Shown here in pieces: positions 45,001-56,800 of a stretch of DNA of 64,000 nt. Under the pieces are notes generated by a model. It saw only the letters and a list, made by a program, of their open reading frames with translations. It did not search any database and had not been told where the DNA came from. The stretch lies in the NCBI GenBank assembly GCA_001632435.1, contig KV423938.1, positions 99,441 to 163,440 of the forward strand, read 5' to 3'. The stretch is from Calocera cornea HHB12733. Its lineage: Eukaryota > Basidiomycota > Dacrymycetes > Dacrymycetales > Dacrymycetaceae. Position 1 is the first letter of the stretch, and every line of letters begins with the position of its first letter. A program made the translations under genes and the position numbers.

Positions 45001-45873
45001 AGCACCCTGCTGCTCCTTCCCCTTGCTCATCGGCTGTTGCGTCCCCGCGGGTGCTGCCAGCTCAGGGGCGAGCAGGTCCCTCAGCTCCTCATTGTACAGC
45101 TCGATGTAGCTGCACTTGACGCTCCAGTCCATGGTGGTCTCGTTGAGGATCGCGAACAGTGCGGACAGCGCGCGGGGAATCATGCCCGCGTTGGTACTCG
45201 GCCCGCCCGTCAGAGGGGAGGGCGACAGGTCCCCCTGCATGGTGTAGGTCTTGCCCGTGCCGGTCTGCCCGTACGCGAGCAGCGAGCAGTTGTACCCTTC
45301 GAGTACCTCGCGCAGCAGCGGCTCCACCACCGCGTCGTATATGGTCGCTTGCCCCACTTCAGGGCCGAAGACCCGGTCGAACGGGTACGTGCGCGTGTTG
45401 GCGTTCGAGCCGCCGTTCAGCACGCCCGGGAGGGCCATGGCGCCGCTGTGGCCTGTTTCGACGGTCACCTCTGGAGCATCGGGCGAGTCGAGCATCGGGC
45501 AGCCGATGATGATGGGTGATTGCTCGTCGATCTCTTTCTGATTCCTTCCACTGCATACACCACCTCTTCGTCATCACCCCTATTGTGAAGCAGCACAGAA
45601 GGGGACGCACCGACACCTGACAACAACCTGGATATTGTCCCCGCTCTCCCTCTTCGCAGGGCTCGTGATCGCCTCCATCGCCTGCGCATGTGGTACGGGT
45701 GGCTGGGGGGTGTTGGCCCTGCTCTCCCCTGCAGCGACGGAGCGCAGGCTGGCGAGGGATGTTGTAGACTTCACGAGTGTGGACGCTGGACGGGAGGGGC
45801 GAGACGGGCCGGAGACGGAGACTGTTGGGGCGCGGACGCGCGTTGGGCCGGCGCTGGGGGCGCGGCGCGACAT
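42019..45873 (-). CDS. Kinesin-5 (BimC/Eg5-type mitotic motor)
   Basis: Exons on the minus strand are 45873-45611, 45550-44846, 44798-44114, 44063-43674, 43624-43253, 43198-42899, 42849-42565 and 42513-42019, 1164 residues. This is a bipolar plus-end motor that slides antiparallel spindle microtubules. A basic Ser/Pro N-terminus leads to [20 protein letters not shown], in which the RGRN block appears only after splicing intron 1 at an internal TATGCAG acceptor. The P-loop is GQTGTGKT, switch I NDHSSRSHS (spliced), switch [16 protein letters not shown]. Then come the neck, a long stalk coiled coil, and a C-terminal BimC-box-like [10 protein letters not shown] with the conserved Thr. The tail is basic. 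Intron 7 (42514-42564) is 51 bp and stop-free. It was removed because of its GTACGG donor, its TATCAG acceptor and the coiled-coil continuity. Confidence 0.95.
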
Positions 45874-46535
45874 CGCTGACTGCAGGGGGAGGAGGAGGAG
45901 GTGGTGGTGGTGTGAAGAGGGCGGTGGTGGAGGGTGACGACGACGATGCCGATGGACGTTCACCGCGGAAGGGTCGGCGGAGGAAGCGCGCACGGGAAGG
46001 GGAGCAGACGGCGCGTTGACGCGTGCAGCGGGTGGCGCGAGGGGACACGTGACCAAAAGCAACAATCAGCAGGCGCGCACCGCCACCAGAGCCGAGCGAC
46101 GGCGCGTCTGGGAGGCGGCTTGGCATCACCTCTCCGTCCTCATGCAGCACGATAATTATACAATGCGAATACATCTTTGAATTCTACCCTGGCATGATCT
46201 CCCTGTCGCCCGCCATCACCCCCAATACCAAAAGCACACCCTCCCCCAGTCCATCAGCGCGCAGCCCCCGCATTACTCGACATGACTCGACCGCCCCCAC
46301 AAGGCGGAGGAGGACCCTCGCGCGCTGTCCCGGAATGGAAGTCGGGTTTTATCACACGCCTGATGCTCGCCCACAGCGGTGACGCCGCTGCTCCCCACAT
46401 GCAACGTACAAATACGCCCTGGAATCGTATTGCGATGGCCTGCAGAGCAGCTGTACTCTCCCGTTTCACCCCTTGACGCTCTAGGCAACCCGTAATCCCG
46501 CCCGACCGCGCTGGCTATACCGACCAGCAGCGCAC
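45874..46535. promoter_or_regulatory. Divergent promoter region of kinesin-5 and ABC-F genes
   Basis: 660 bp between head-to-head starts. It contains a GGA/GGT-type microsatellite near 45887-45915. From about 46260 on it is similar to the inverted sequence at about 63025 (CGCATTACTCGACAT and GAGGACCCTCGC blocks), which marks the left limit of the inverted duplication. Confidence 0.6.
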
Positions 46536-49127
46536 ATGTCACCCGAGATCATCTGCACCTCCCAGCAATCCCGGTGTGCACCTGCTCTATCACACACATA
46601 TATGCGTCATATTAATACGACGCAGGTTTCACACCGACACCCTCGCGACATCGAATGAGATAGACCTGAAAGGCGTAAATATCAGCATCGGCCGCAACGA
46701 CCTGCTTGTCGACTGCCATCTCCGGCTCAAGTCCGGCGTGCGCTACGGTCTTCTCGGGCGGAACGGGACGGGAAAGAGCACGCTGTTCACCGCCCTGCGC
46801 GAAGGTCTTATACCCGGGCTGCCGAGCAATGTTAGAGTTGTGCTGGTGAGCCAGACGCTGGCGGATAGCTTTTGGGAGGAGGGGGATGCGGAAAAGAACG
46901 ATAAGGCTACGGTGCTGGAGAGGGTCATCGCGATGGACAGAGTCAGGACGAAGGCGCTGAAGCAGTTTGAAGGTACGTCGCGATGCTTCTTGAATCTGCG
47001 GTATCGGTCGCTCATCCGTCTCCGTAGTGCTTTCTGCGGCCGTCGAGTCCCACTCCACCACCCGTATCCAGCGCGTCGTCTCGGGGTACGAACTCGATCA
47101 GATCAAAGAAGACTATGAGACGAAGAAGAAGATTGCGATGCGGAGATCTGGCGCAAGGTGAGCATTGGTGCCGCACCGATGTAGATCGCCATGCTGATGT
47201 ATGCGCCTGGAAGGGGGAAAGCGGCGCGCCTCGAGGAGGACAAGGCCGAGCTGAGGTTGAAAGAGGCTGAAGAGGCGTGCGTTCTCATCCTACCTCTGCT
47301 CGCAGAACATACGCTGACTCCCTTCATAGATTCGCCAACCTCTCGGTCGAGTCTACTCCCTCTTCCGATCCCCTCTCCCAAGCGATGTCCTACCTCGGCG
47401 ACCTGCAGGTGATCCTCGACGCTGCAGACTACAAGACGACTGCCTCCCGTGCAGGGTCGATCCTGAGCGGGCTGATGTTCACGCAAGAGATGATTGACGG
47501 CCCGTACGCGAGCCTTTCGGGGGGATGGAGGAGCCGTGCGGCGCTCGCGGGAGCGCTGTTGGTGCAGAGCGAGGTGCTGCTGCTTGATGAGCCGAACAAC
47601 TTCTTGGTGCGTTCCTGGGTCTGATGTCACCGATGGAGATCCTCATGGATTACATAGGATCTCCCTACGACGATGTGGCTTGAGCAATACTTGACCGAGC
47701 AAGTGGACGAGCGCACCGTGGTGATCACCAGCCACGACCAGGAGTTCTTGAATGGCGTGGTAGAGGAGACGATGTACATCCGATCGCAGAAGCTGCGGTA
47801 CTTCGAAGGGTGCGTTTCCCGGGCGGCGATTTGTGATTGCGGCGGAACCGTTGATACTTGCGAGTAGAACCCCGCTGCAGCTTGAGATCCACGAGCGCAA
47901 AGAGCGCAAGCGCGCTCTCAAGATGCAAGGCGCCTTGGATAAGAAACGTGCACACGTGGAGTCGACTATCCAGAAGGGCCGTGCAAGCGCGAAGAAGACG
48001 GGGGACGACAACCGCGCACGTATGGCAGCCAGACGGCAGCGCAAGCTCGACGAGCGCTGGGGCGTAGAAGTCAATGCCAAAGGGCATCGCTTCAAGCTGA
48101 ACCGGGATCTGGGTGGGTACCATCTGACGGCGAGGCAGGGCGTGCAGATCGAGGAGGGTGAGGGAAACGTCAGGATCACCTTGCCTTTAGCCCCGGAGCT
48201 CAGGACGCTGGGCGATCTGGTCACGTTCGATAAGGTGTCATTGAGATTTCCGAAGGCGAAGAAACCGCTTTTGGAAGAGGTGTCGTTCTCCCTCCCGCAG
48301 GGAGGGCGGATGGCCTTGGTCGGCGCTGTATGCACTTCCGCGTTTCTGCTGCACAGCAGGCTGATTGGGTGCACAGAACGGCGAAGGCAAATCCACCCTC
48401 GGCAAGCTCATCACCGGCGCGCTCAAGCCGACCTCTGGGACAATCACGACTCATCCGCAGCTTAAGACGGGCCACTACGGACAGCACAGCGTCGAGTCCC
48501 TCACCCGTGCCACGCAAGGGAAGCGCACGACGGCGATCCAGTATTTCCTCGAGCATTTCGAGAAGCTGGGCGTTGTGGTGGATGAGGGGGAGGCGAGGGC
48601 GTGCTTAGGCACGTTGGGGCTCGGGGGCAAGGCGATGGGGGAGACGCCGGTCGAGGGGTTGAGCGGGGGGCAGAAGGTGAGGTTGGCATTTAGCTTGATC
48701 ATCTTCCGCCCACCGCCGTTGCTGTGAGTCCAGCCTCTGAGAGGCACGATATCAAGTTGCTGACATGGATGTGCATTCCAGAATTCTCGACGAAATAACG
48801 ACCCACCTCGACCTCGCCACCATCAAGGCACTCGCGGCGGCCCTGCGCGCCTTCTCAGGCGGGATAATCCTGATCACGCACGACCGCTGGTTCTGCCGCA
48901 GCGTGATCGAGCTTGCTCCCCTGCACGCGCGGGACGAGGACGGCGACCCTGACTCGGACGAGGAAGAGGAGGACGAGGACGAGGACGAGGTGCAGGGGAA
49001 GAAGGGCAAGGTCTGGAGGGTCATGAGCGGGAAGGTGAGGCTTATGGAGGGCGGGATGGACGAGTATGTGACGAAGGTCGAGCGGGCGATGGCAAAAAAG
49101 GCAAGGTTGGCCGCACAGGACAAGTGA
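46536..49127 (+). CDS. ABC-F family twin-ATPase (soluble ABC protein)
   Basis: Exons 46536-46573, 46626-46972, 47028-47157, 47214-47276, 47330-47606, 47658-47809, 47868-48327, 48377-48723 and 48782-49127 give 719 residues. ABC-F proteins are soluble and usually act on ribosomes or in ribosome biogenesis. NBD1 has Walker A GRNGTGKST, signature LSGGW and Walker B VLLLDEPNNFLD, followed by the HDQEFL switch. A charged linker follows (ERKERKRALKMQG), where ABC-Fs carry the ribosome-interacting arm. NBD2 has GANGEGKST, signature LSGGQ, Walker B LLILDEITTHLDL and switch His in ITHDRWF. The C-terminal tail is acidic then basic. The start MSPEIICTSQQSRFHTDTLA was chosen because the inverted copy has the equivalent first exon and splice. 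No membrane segments. Confidence 0.93.
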
Positions 49128-49309
49128 GTGACCTGATCATAGCGTGGGCTCGCAGGTGCCCGCACCTCCAAACACTGTGGTCGATGCATTAAGGAGGCTA
49201 CCTGAGAACTCGGGGATGGTCATCGAAAGCACGTTTGTATGCTGCGGACTGCGCCCCAAGTCGCATTCTCAGCAAGGTTGTTCATAGTTACTAAGGCCCA
49301 AGAGGTGTT

Positions 49310-50260
49310 TGAATTACCAAGCCAAGCGGGTCCTTGCCAAGCACGGCGGCGGTGGGTTCGTAGGCGGGCTACTCTGTGCGTCACGACCTGCGCCTCCCCC
49401 AACCCGAGGTTCGACCACTACCTTGCCTCTGCGCTCTCCCTCCCCCAAGGAGTGCAAAAGACTCTGCTGCACGCGTGTCGGCTGCGCGGGTGGGATGGCA
49501 ATGCTCCGGCAGGCATGCCAACTCGTGCTCGCCAACCAAGTGATGGGCGGAGGGGCGAAGAGGGCAACTGTGCTCTGTGTGGCGGTCGAGCTGGCGAGCC
49601 TGTACTCCCGCTTGACGCTAGAGGAGGTGCATGTGAAGGCCGAGTTCTCACTGGCAGCGACGCTCTTTTCTGATGGCGCCGGCACGTTCGTCTCCTCCTG
49701 CGCGCTGAGCCCACCGCAGCCGCTGGGCCGTCCGTACCGCAAACCGAGGGAGCGGGGGCTCTAGCGCCCAAGAAGCCGCTCTACATCGTGCGCGCGTACA
49801 CCACCTTCACCCTGCCCTCCACCACCACGGACATCACCCTAAGCCTCACCTCAACAGGGTACAGCGCCTACCTCTCGCGGCGCGTGCCCGCGCTCACCGG
49901 ATCCTCCGTCCTCCCCGTGCTCTCGGCGCTCCAGGCGGCGCTTGGTACTCACCTGCAGACGGCGGAAATGGACTGGGCGCTGCACCCGGGTGGGGCGGGG
50001 GTACTCAAGGCTGTTCAGCAGGCGGCGGGGCTGCCAGACGAGAGGCTCAGGGCGAGCTGGGAGGTGTATGGCGAGCAGGGAAATGTAGCTTCTGTTACTA
50101 TTGAGGGGGTGCTGCAGGCTATGCGGGGGTGGGACGTGCAGGCAGGAGAAGGGAGGGAGGATGTGCTCGCGACGGCTTTTGGGCCGGGTATCAATGTAGA
50201 GATGATGATGCTACGGCGAGGATGGTACCGTTCTCTTCTGCTACAGTGGGATGTAGCCAT
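49310..50260 (+). pseudogene. Type III polyketide synthase remnant (5' truncated, frameshifted)
   Basis: Translated pieces match the intact PKS at 58487-59872. TTCASPNPRFDHYLASAL is in one frame, then VGCAGGMAMLRQACQLVLA (Cys codon at 49483-49485) in another, so there is a frameshift near 49466-49474. A second break lies around 49690-49770, after FSDGAGTFVSSC. The final block runs from MRAYTTFTLPSTT through MDWALHPGGAGVLKAVQ to EVYGEQGNVASVTIEGV and MMMLRRG. The first roughly 165 residues are missing. The original stop after LRRG is lost, and the frame drifts on to 50283. It lies only about 200 bp after the ABC-F gene. Confidence 0.9.
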
Positions 50261-50285
50261 AAGTTTTCGGCGGATAGTACCCTAG

Positions 50286-50793
50286 ACGTATCGCCTAGAA
50301 CACCGGTAGAAAACGCGTCTGTTGTCTATTGCGTGTTCAGCAAAGCTGCAAAGCGGATATGATCCCAAACCCAGCTACTGTACAGTGACGGCGTCTGCTT
50401 TGGCCGACGGCGGGAAAGTATGGATGGATTACTGGCTGATGACGCCTAGCCACTTCCCCCGCCTTTCCATTTTCGAAATAGAACATGCCGAGAAGTTGGA
50501 AGAAGCGAGAATTGACAAGTAGGCCAAACTTAACAGCGTTCCTCGATGACGCACATTCCGGTGGGGCTGATCCCTGACGTGCTGACGTCCACCGTGCCTT
50601 GGCGCCCCGCACGGACACGAGGCTCGCTGCGCCGGCCGCCTCCGGAGCTAGTGCCGCAACCCTTCAAAGCTTTCAAATGGCTCCCACTAAACCGCCGTCT
50701 TACGCCCACTTTCCCCCCGCTGAACCTGTCAGGAGATAACACCAAAGTCGACACCCGCAACGAGCTAGTCGAGCTGAGCTTGAAGAACCGACA
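50286..50793. other. Intergenic region
   Basis: Leader and promoter of the gene starting at 50794. No separate gene seen. Confidence 0.6.
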
Positions 50794-52036
50794 ATGACCA
50801 CCATACACTCAGTCAGCACCGACTCCTCAGAGGCGCAGCCCCTCACCCCGCCCTTCTTGACGCCTATGAGCTCCTACCGCGACGAGCCGCATCCGCGTGC
50901 TGACACTACTGTTGTCGACGGAGAGACGAACAGCATCACCTCCCTGCCCCTAGGGCCAATGATCACCGCGGATGGGCGCACGCACATCCCCTCGCCGGAG
51001 CCTCCGGAGTCAGAGCATGGCTTCAAGCTCATCAACGGCTATCACGATCAGACCTCTCCCTCGAGGTTCTTCGAGCCCTTCCCTGAGGGGCCGATCCCAG
51101 CAGATCAGTTCCGCCCGAGGAGGGAGTTCATACCTTCCGTGCATGCGCCACACGAGTTCGCCCTGCTCACGCTGGCGGAAGGCAATTTGGTCAGGATGTT
51201 GGGGTTCGATGAGGAGGCGGTGAGGGCGGTGAGGGATGTCCTCATGAGCAGGGTGGGAGAGGGCCAGGGGATCAGGTCTGAGAGGAGGGGTAACGCGGTC
51301 GATGCGAAGGGCAGGAAGAGCTCGGAGGACAGGGTCATGTCCCCAATGAGTGGCATGCAGTCGCCTGTCCCGGGTGAGCTGGTGGAATGGTGTCTCGAAG
51401 GCAAGCCCTGGAAAGAGCGGAAGAACAGGTGTGTTGCCCTCGTCCGTATTGTAGTCCCCAGTGCTGATAGCATATGCAGCTCGGAGATTCTCCTGACAAC
51501 CCTGATCAGCACCCTCCTCACCCACTCCTTCCACTTCGTCTCCCCGCTGCACGTCCCCTCCTCTAGCTCCCCGGTCCACCTCTCCGCCATCTTCTCCCGC
51601 CCGCTCGAGCCCAGCCAGGACCGCAGGACCGCATTCAGTATCTCCTTCCCCGCGGCGAACATCATCCGCGTTATCGGCGCACCGAAGGAGTCCACCCCGG
51701 GCATTTTGGCGGTCGTGCGGCAAGGGTGGGGTACGAGGCTCAAGGAAGAAAGGACAGAAACGGGCGCTTGGGAGGGGAAGCTGAAAGGCCCAGGATGTAC
51801 GTGCTTCCCAAGCTAATCTTCGTAAATTGGGCTCGTGCTGACTCGGCCATACAGTGTTTGGACCAGCGCCGGAGCCTCCCGGCCCTGAAGTCGTACTGGA
51901 CATCCTCGCTGCGTTCAACAGGCAGGGAATCGAGCTCATGACGATCGTGCAACAGGCTGGCACCGAGATGTGGCTCTTTGACTGCCCGGCGGGGATGGAC
52001 GGCGCGTCGACGACGATGATGACTCCCGGGTACTAG
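50794..52036 (+). CDS. Unknown protein, paralogue of the N-terminal domain of the 53859-58294 gene
   Basis: Exons 50794-51428, 51480-51796 and 51855-52036 give 377 residues. No named domain is recognised. The N-terminal 110 residues are polar and Ser/Pro-rich. The rest shares with the gene at 53859 these aligned blocks: NLVRMLGF/NIVRLVGF, GKPW, SEILLTTLISTLLTHSF/TDILLTVICGHLHKHLF, VHLSAIFSRPL/VHLSITFKRPL, FSISFPAAN/FAVSLPTPT and WLFDCPAG/FLFDCPDG. Both introns fall at the same codons and phases as in that gene. Intron 1 (51 bp) has no stop and keeps frame, so a retained form would be readable. No signal peptide or membrane helix. The duplicated pair brackets an F-box gene. Confidence 0.8.
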
Positions 52037-52175
52037 ACGGCGCAAGACCGAAGGACACGGGACTTGTACAATACCGGACCGTTACCCACACAACAGGATA
52101 TCCCAATAGTTATGAATAATGCTCGTGATGCTCGAACAGGATACTGCTACAAAATTGGTTGCATGTGAGTGTCCG

Positions 52176-53369
52176 TTAATAGTGTCCGGTAAGGGCTGCC
52201 TTCCTGTGTCTTCGTTTGGGCGGGTAGAATCTCAGTCCAAATGGCGTGTAATCGTTCGCGACCCACGCAAGGAGCTCCTTCTGTTCGATCGTCGAAGCCT
52301 CGAAGGTCGCTCGTCTCCTCTGCACGAGCTTGGCCCCGACTTCCGGGCTGACGAACGGGCAGTTACGCACGTGCAGCCTGATCCTGGGTGCGAGCGCCTC
52401 CCCGGTTATCGGGTCGTCGAGGAAGCTGAGCGCTTGCAGGTTCGAGAGCTGCCCGCGATCAATCGTCACGTGTCGGAGGGCGGAGATTTTATCCTCGGAG
52501 AACTCGCGCAGGAGGTGGACCACGTCCGTGGGGCAGCTGTATAACGAGAGTTCCTGGATTGTTGGAAAGAAGGCGAGGATGGAGGACACGCTCGACTCTG
52601 GAAACGCGCCGGAGAGGATTAGCTCTGTAGGGCTGGTCTCCCATGAGAGGTGGGAGAGCAGCGTGTGCCATGATAGGCTGTATTCCGTGTTGAGCAGCGT
52701 CAGACGTTGGAGGGCTGGGATGGAGAACTCGACGTCGACGAACGTATACAAGACGTAAGAGTCCAGCGTGAACTCTTGCAGGTGGGGCAAGGCCACGGCC
52801 TCTTTCCCGCTGTCTGGAAGGAAGTGCGCGATCCAGCTCATTCCGCCGACTCTAAGAGAGCGCAGAGCGGGCGTGCATCGGAGCAGTGCGCGAAACTCGG
52901 GCGAGCTGTGGAAGCGGATGTTCTCGAGCGTTAGTTCCTCAAGAGTGCGCATGATGGGCCATGTGGAGACATCGAGCCGAGGTGAATGTGGCGGATCCAA
53001 GTAGACGAGCGACAAGTCGAGTTTGCGCACTCGCGTCAAGTGTTCCTCGAGTGCGAGTACGACGAAGGAGAGCATCGATGGATCGGAGGAGCTGATCGTT
53101 ATTGACGCTTCGAGTTGCTGAAAACTTGATCGTGCGAGAGATACACCCATGCGAAGTAGTTCGGCATGGACATTGCTCTTTCGGTCGTCGAAGGTGATGC
53201 GCTTCCAGAGCGCCGAGGTGCTGATGCATATATCCCGCCAGGTACGGCAAACAGATGACAGTCTGCCAATATCCTTTTCTCGTTCATACTGAGAGTCCGA
53301 CTGATCTTGAAGCCCATCGAGAGTCAGGAAGATGTAGCGCCAAATTTCGTCTGGTATGCTTGGCAACAT
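52176..53369 (-). CDS. F-box / leucine-rich-repeat-like protein
   Basis: Single exon, 397 residues. The N-terminal 60 residues form an F-box: LPSIPDEIWRYIFLTLDGL, then GRLSSVCRTWRDICISTSALWKRITF. F-boxes bind Skp1 and link substrates to an SCF ubiquitin ligase. The rest has irregular LRR-like units such as LEELTLENIRF, LRSLRVGGM, LQEFTLDSYVL, LQRLTLLNTEYSL, PTELILSGAF, IQELSLYSC and LRHVTIDRGQL. This is the pattern of the very large F-box/LRR family of mushrooms. The substrate is unknown. It is transcribed divergently from the 53859 gene across a 490-bp shared region. Confidence 0.88.
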   Translation of the reverse strand: MLPSIPDEIWRYIFLTLDGLQDQSDSQYEREKDIGRLSSVCRTWRDICISTSALWKRITFDDRKSNVHAELLRMGVSLARSSFQQLEASITISSSDPSMLSFVVLALEEHLTRVRKLDLSLVYLDPPHSPRLDVSTWPIMRTLEELTLENIRFHSSPEFRALLRCTPALRSLRVGGMSWIAHFLPDSGKEAVALPHLQEFTLDSYVLYTFVDVEFSIPALQRLTLLNTEYSLSWHTLLSHLSWETSPTELILSGAFPESSVSSILAFFPTIQELSLYSCPTDVVHLLREFSEDKISALRHVTIDRGQLSNLQALSFLDDPITGEALAPRIRLHVRNCPFVSPEVGAKLVQRRRATFEASTIEQKELLAWVANDYTPFGLRFYPPKRRHRKAALTGHY

Positions 53370-53858
53370 TCCGGGTGCGTAGAGCCTCGGACGGACGGGG
53401 AAGGTGTGTCGACGATGGTCTCACTTCGATCCTGCCAAGGTCAGACAACCGCCACACCAGCTCAAAGACATGCTCACAGTCATCCAACAACCCCACTAAC
53501 GACGAAGTCGACGGCGTTGTCGATTAATTGCTGTCCTGTTATGGTCGCCGGCAAGAATCGCCATCAGGTTGCGGACGCCACCCGCGAGTCGCGCACCGGT
53601 ATTTGGGCGGCGGCAGGGCGGGCAGTCCGCATCGGGAAGGCAACAACGAGGCGTCCATGCTGCAGACAGTTAGCGGGCTTGCATCGCGTCCCAGGCGAGG
53701 CAGAGTCACACATCCCACCAGCAACAGAGCGCGTCGCTGCCAGCCATACCCAACCCGGATCGATTCTCTTTGCCATACTTGTCGTCGAGCCCGACGCTGG
53801 ACCCGCTGTCGCTGCCGGCTCCCGAAACGGCTCGGATCCGTGCCTGTCCGGGACGTGA
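53370..53858. promoter_or_regulatory. Shared upstream region of the F-box gene and the GW-rich gene
   Basis: 490 bp between divergent starts. Only short frames. No clear TATA box on the plus side. A CTATATACC word lies just inside the 53859 frame, so the true plus-strand start could differ. Confidence 0.45.
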
Positions 53859-56800
53859 ATGACGACCTATATACCCCACGCACCCTTTCCACGCACGGAC
53901 TCTACCAGTGCCTCGACTGAACCGCACGCGTTTGGCCGGCTTGACCTATGTGGATCGAACATCGTCAGGCTCGTTGGCTTCCCGCTCGACGTCCTCGAAG
54001 GGCTGCAGCCGGCGCTTAGGGGTGATGATGGGCGCGGTGTCCTGCAAGTGAAGAAGTACACGAACGAGAAGGGGGAGAGAACCGCAGTGTTGACCTTGCT
54101 TGGTAAACCATGGACAACCGACTCAGGGAACGTCAGGTACGCGTATATGCGCTTCTCGCATACCGAGTGTGGAGCTGAGCTCTTTCTCCTACCTAGCACG
54201 GACATCCTCCTCACAGTCATATGTGGCCATCTACATAAGCACCTATTCTCTCCAACCACTGGACTGCCACCGCCTAAGTCCAACCCTCCTGTCCATCTCA
54301 GCATCACCTTCAAGAGGCCGCTCCGCGTTGCGGCGAACGTCTCAAGGACCCAGTCCGTCTTTGCCGTCTCCCTGCCGACCCCGACACAACTTCGCACAGT
54401 CAGCGTACCGGAGGCAGATGAGCAGACTGTTATCACCGAGATCCTGCGCTTGTGGGGGGGAGAAATAAGAGACTATCGGCCGCTTCCAGATGGGTGCTAT
54501 GAGATGCGGCTAAAGTCGCGGGCACGACGTGAGTAACCAGGACTTGCTCCTCCCATGTGATATCTGACGCCAATGAAGTGCGTTCGTCCGGTGGGGGTGA
54601 CAATCATACGCCCCTCAGCGCTCTAATCGAATACTTGCATAGCAAGCGCTTGCCCTTGATCCATTCATTTCACTTCCATTCTAAGACCGCCTACCCGGAT
54701 TTCTTCTTATTCGACTGTCCCGATGGTCCGCTGCGCAAAGATGTTGAGCAGACAATCACCAGAGACGTCCTGACCGCTCAGGCCAATTACGCAGACCCAT
54801 ACGCTGTGGCAGAGAAGAAGGCCAAGGTCGTCAGAGAAGTTGTGCGTGGTCCGCCAACCGTACAGCCGAAGCAAGGTATAATGGGGCGGGGGTTCGCCTT
54901 CCTTCGCGGACGCCGTTCTTCCAATCCTACGCCCGCTGCCCAGCAGGTCGTTGCAGTGATGGTTCCCGATGTTCGTTCCCGCCATTCACTCGACAGCAAG
55001 CGCGATGCTTCCTCGTTCTACGCAGCCGGGCGGGCGGAGTCATTCATGACTCGTCGTAACTCCGAAGGACAAGCGACGAAACAAGTGCCTGACATTGTTG
55101 TCACCCAGAACGGCCACCTGTCACCTGGCATCCATGGGAACGGCTTGTTACCTGCTGGTTCTCACAGTCCTCGGTCCGGCCGCTCGGGCGGAGTCACGCC
55201 CCAGACTGTGCTCTCTCAAACGACAACCGATCGGAAGAGCAAGGGCAAAAGCATCGAGATCGAGGAGGTGCCCGATGTCGACTCCAACGCCAACGGCTGG
55301 GGCGGTGGCTTCGTTGGCGAACCTGCGGAGGATAGTAACGACCTTAAGGACAAACAGAAGGAGAAGTCCAAAGGGAAAGAGAAAGCGCGCAAGAACGGTC
55401 GTGATAAGCACAAGAATGCCCAAGGTGACTTACCCGGCATCCATCAAACGATGGACAATCCCGCTGGGAAGGAAGGCAAAGAAGGGGGGGCTTCAACGGG
55501 CGACAACGGATGGGGTTGGGGAGGCGCAGGCAGCGGAGATGCCGCAAATGGTGATACCGGTGGAGGTTGGGGTGGCACTGGCGAAGCTATTGGTGGTGTT
55601 GGCGGAGGCGGTTGGGGCAATACCGCCGAACCGGATCCAGCTGGCGCTTCTCACTCCAACGGAAACGGGTGGGGCGTCTCTGAAGACTCACCTGGTGCTG
55701 AGCCGAGCAAGTGGGATACGGGAACCGCGGTGACGATCCATCATGTCGAGACGGATGTGAAGTCTGTCAAGTCCGCAATGAGCTCCGACACATCCAAGAC
55801 CACTGCTGCTGCCAGCAAAGCTCTTGTTCCTCCCAAGCCTGCTGATGGACCGCTGGTGCCGGTGGGTAATCAGCAAGTGGGGCCGAAAAGAGAGAAGAGC
55901 AAGTCCAAGTCTGGCAAAGAGAATCGGAAGACGCCCAATGGAGCCGAACCTCCGAACCCCCCAAACCCCAACAACTGGACGGGGCCCTCTGCACAATCTT
56001 GGAACGCAGCTACTGGACCGTATCAGGGTGGCAAGGGGACCGTGATCGCCACCCGCTACAACCCAAGCGGGTCTCAGTCGTCGAAGTCTCCATACTGGCA
56101 GCCTTCGGAAGCGGTGCGCGACATGGACCCTCGCAAGGGTATTCAAGATGTTGGGGGCATTGTTCAAGGTGTATATGTACCCGCAACCAGGCATCTACCT
56201 GCTGTCATTGAAGTCAACCCTATGCCTGTCGGATCGAAGAAGCCGAGCGGAGCGGGTGGGTTATTCGGTCCTAACCTCCCAACTCCTGAGATCGCCGAAA
56301 AGATGAGGAAGGAGGCAGAGGAGAAAGCCTTAGCTGAGAAGAAGAAGATGGACGAGGCGCTCATGCATGCTAAGTGGGCAGAGGCTGTCAGGGAAGGAGT
56401 CAAGGCGGACATGGAGCGACAGATATTCCTCCAACAGAACGGCATCAACCTGGAGGACTACTTCCGGAGGCACCCCGAGCGGACCTGGACGGGACAGGTA
56501 CAGGAACCCCGTTGGCCGGCCCAACAAGCACCAGTGCAGCCGAAAGGCAAAGGCAAGAAGAAACAGGATCAGTATCCGGACTACGGAGTGCAGTACCAAG
56601 ATCCCGCATACGCTGGCTATAGCTACGATCCTGGCCAGACAGGTCCCATGGAGTACGCCAACAATAATTGGGGTCAGACGGAGGGCTATGGTTATCCTGG
56701 CGAATACGCTCAGGACCATGTACCTCACCAAAAAGGCAAAAAGAAGAAAGGCGGCCAGGCTCGTCAGGATCAGCAGCAAGGTTGGCCACTGGATGGCAAC

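Larger units (their letters stand above)
46260..50260 (+). repeat. Inverted segmental duplication, left arm (intact ABC-F + decayed PKS)
   Basis: The order ABC-F then type III PKS on the plus strand mirrors the order on the minus strand at 63025-58450. Similarity begins near 46260 (CGCATTACTCGACAT), runs through the ABC-F exons and introns, and ends just after the PKS C-terminus, where the TTCTCTTCT-like flank is still alignable at about 50250. Introns are shared, so this was a DNA-level duplication. Confidence 0.85.
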
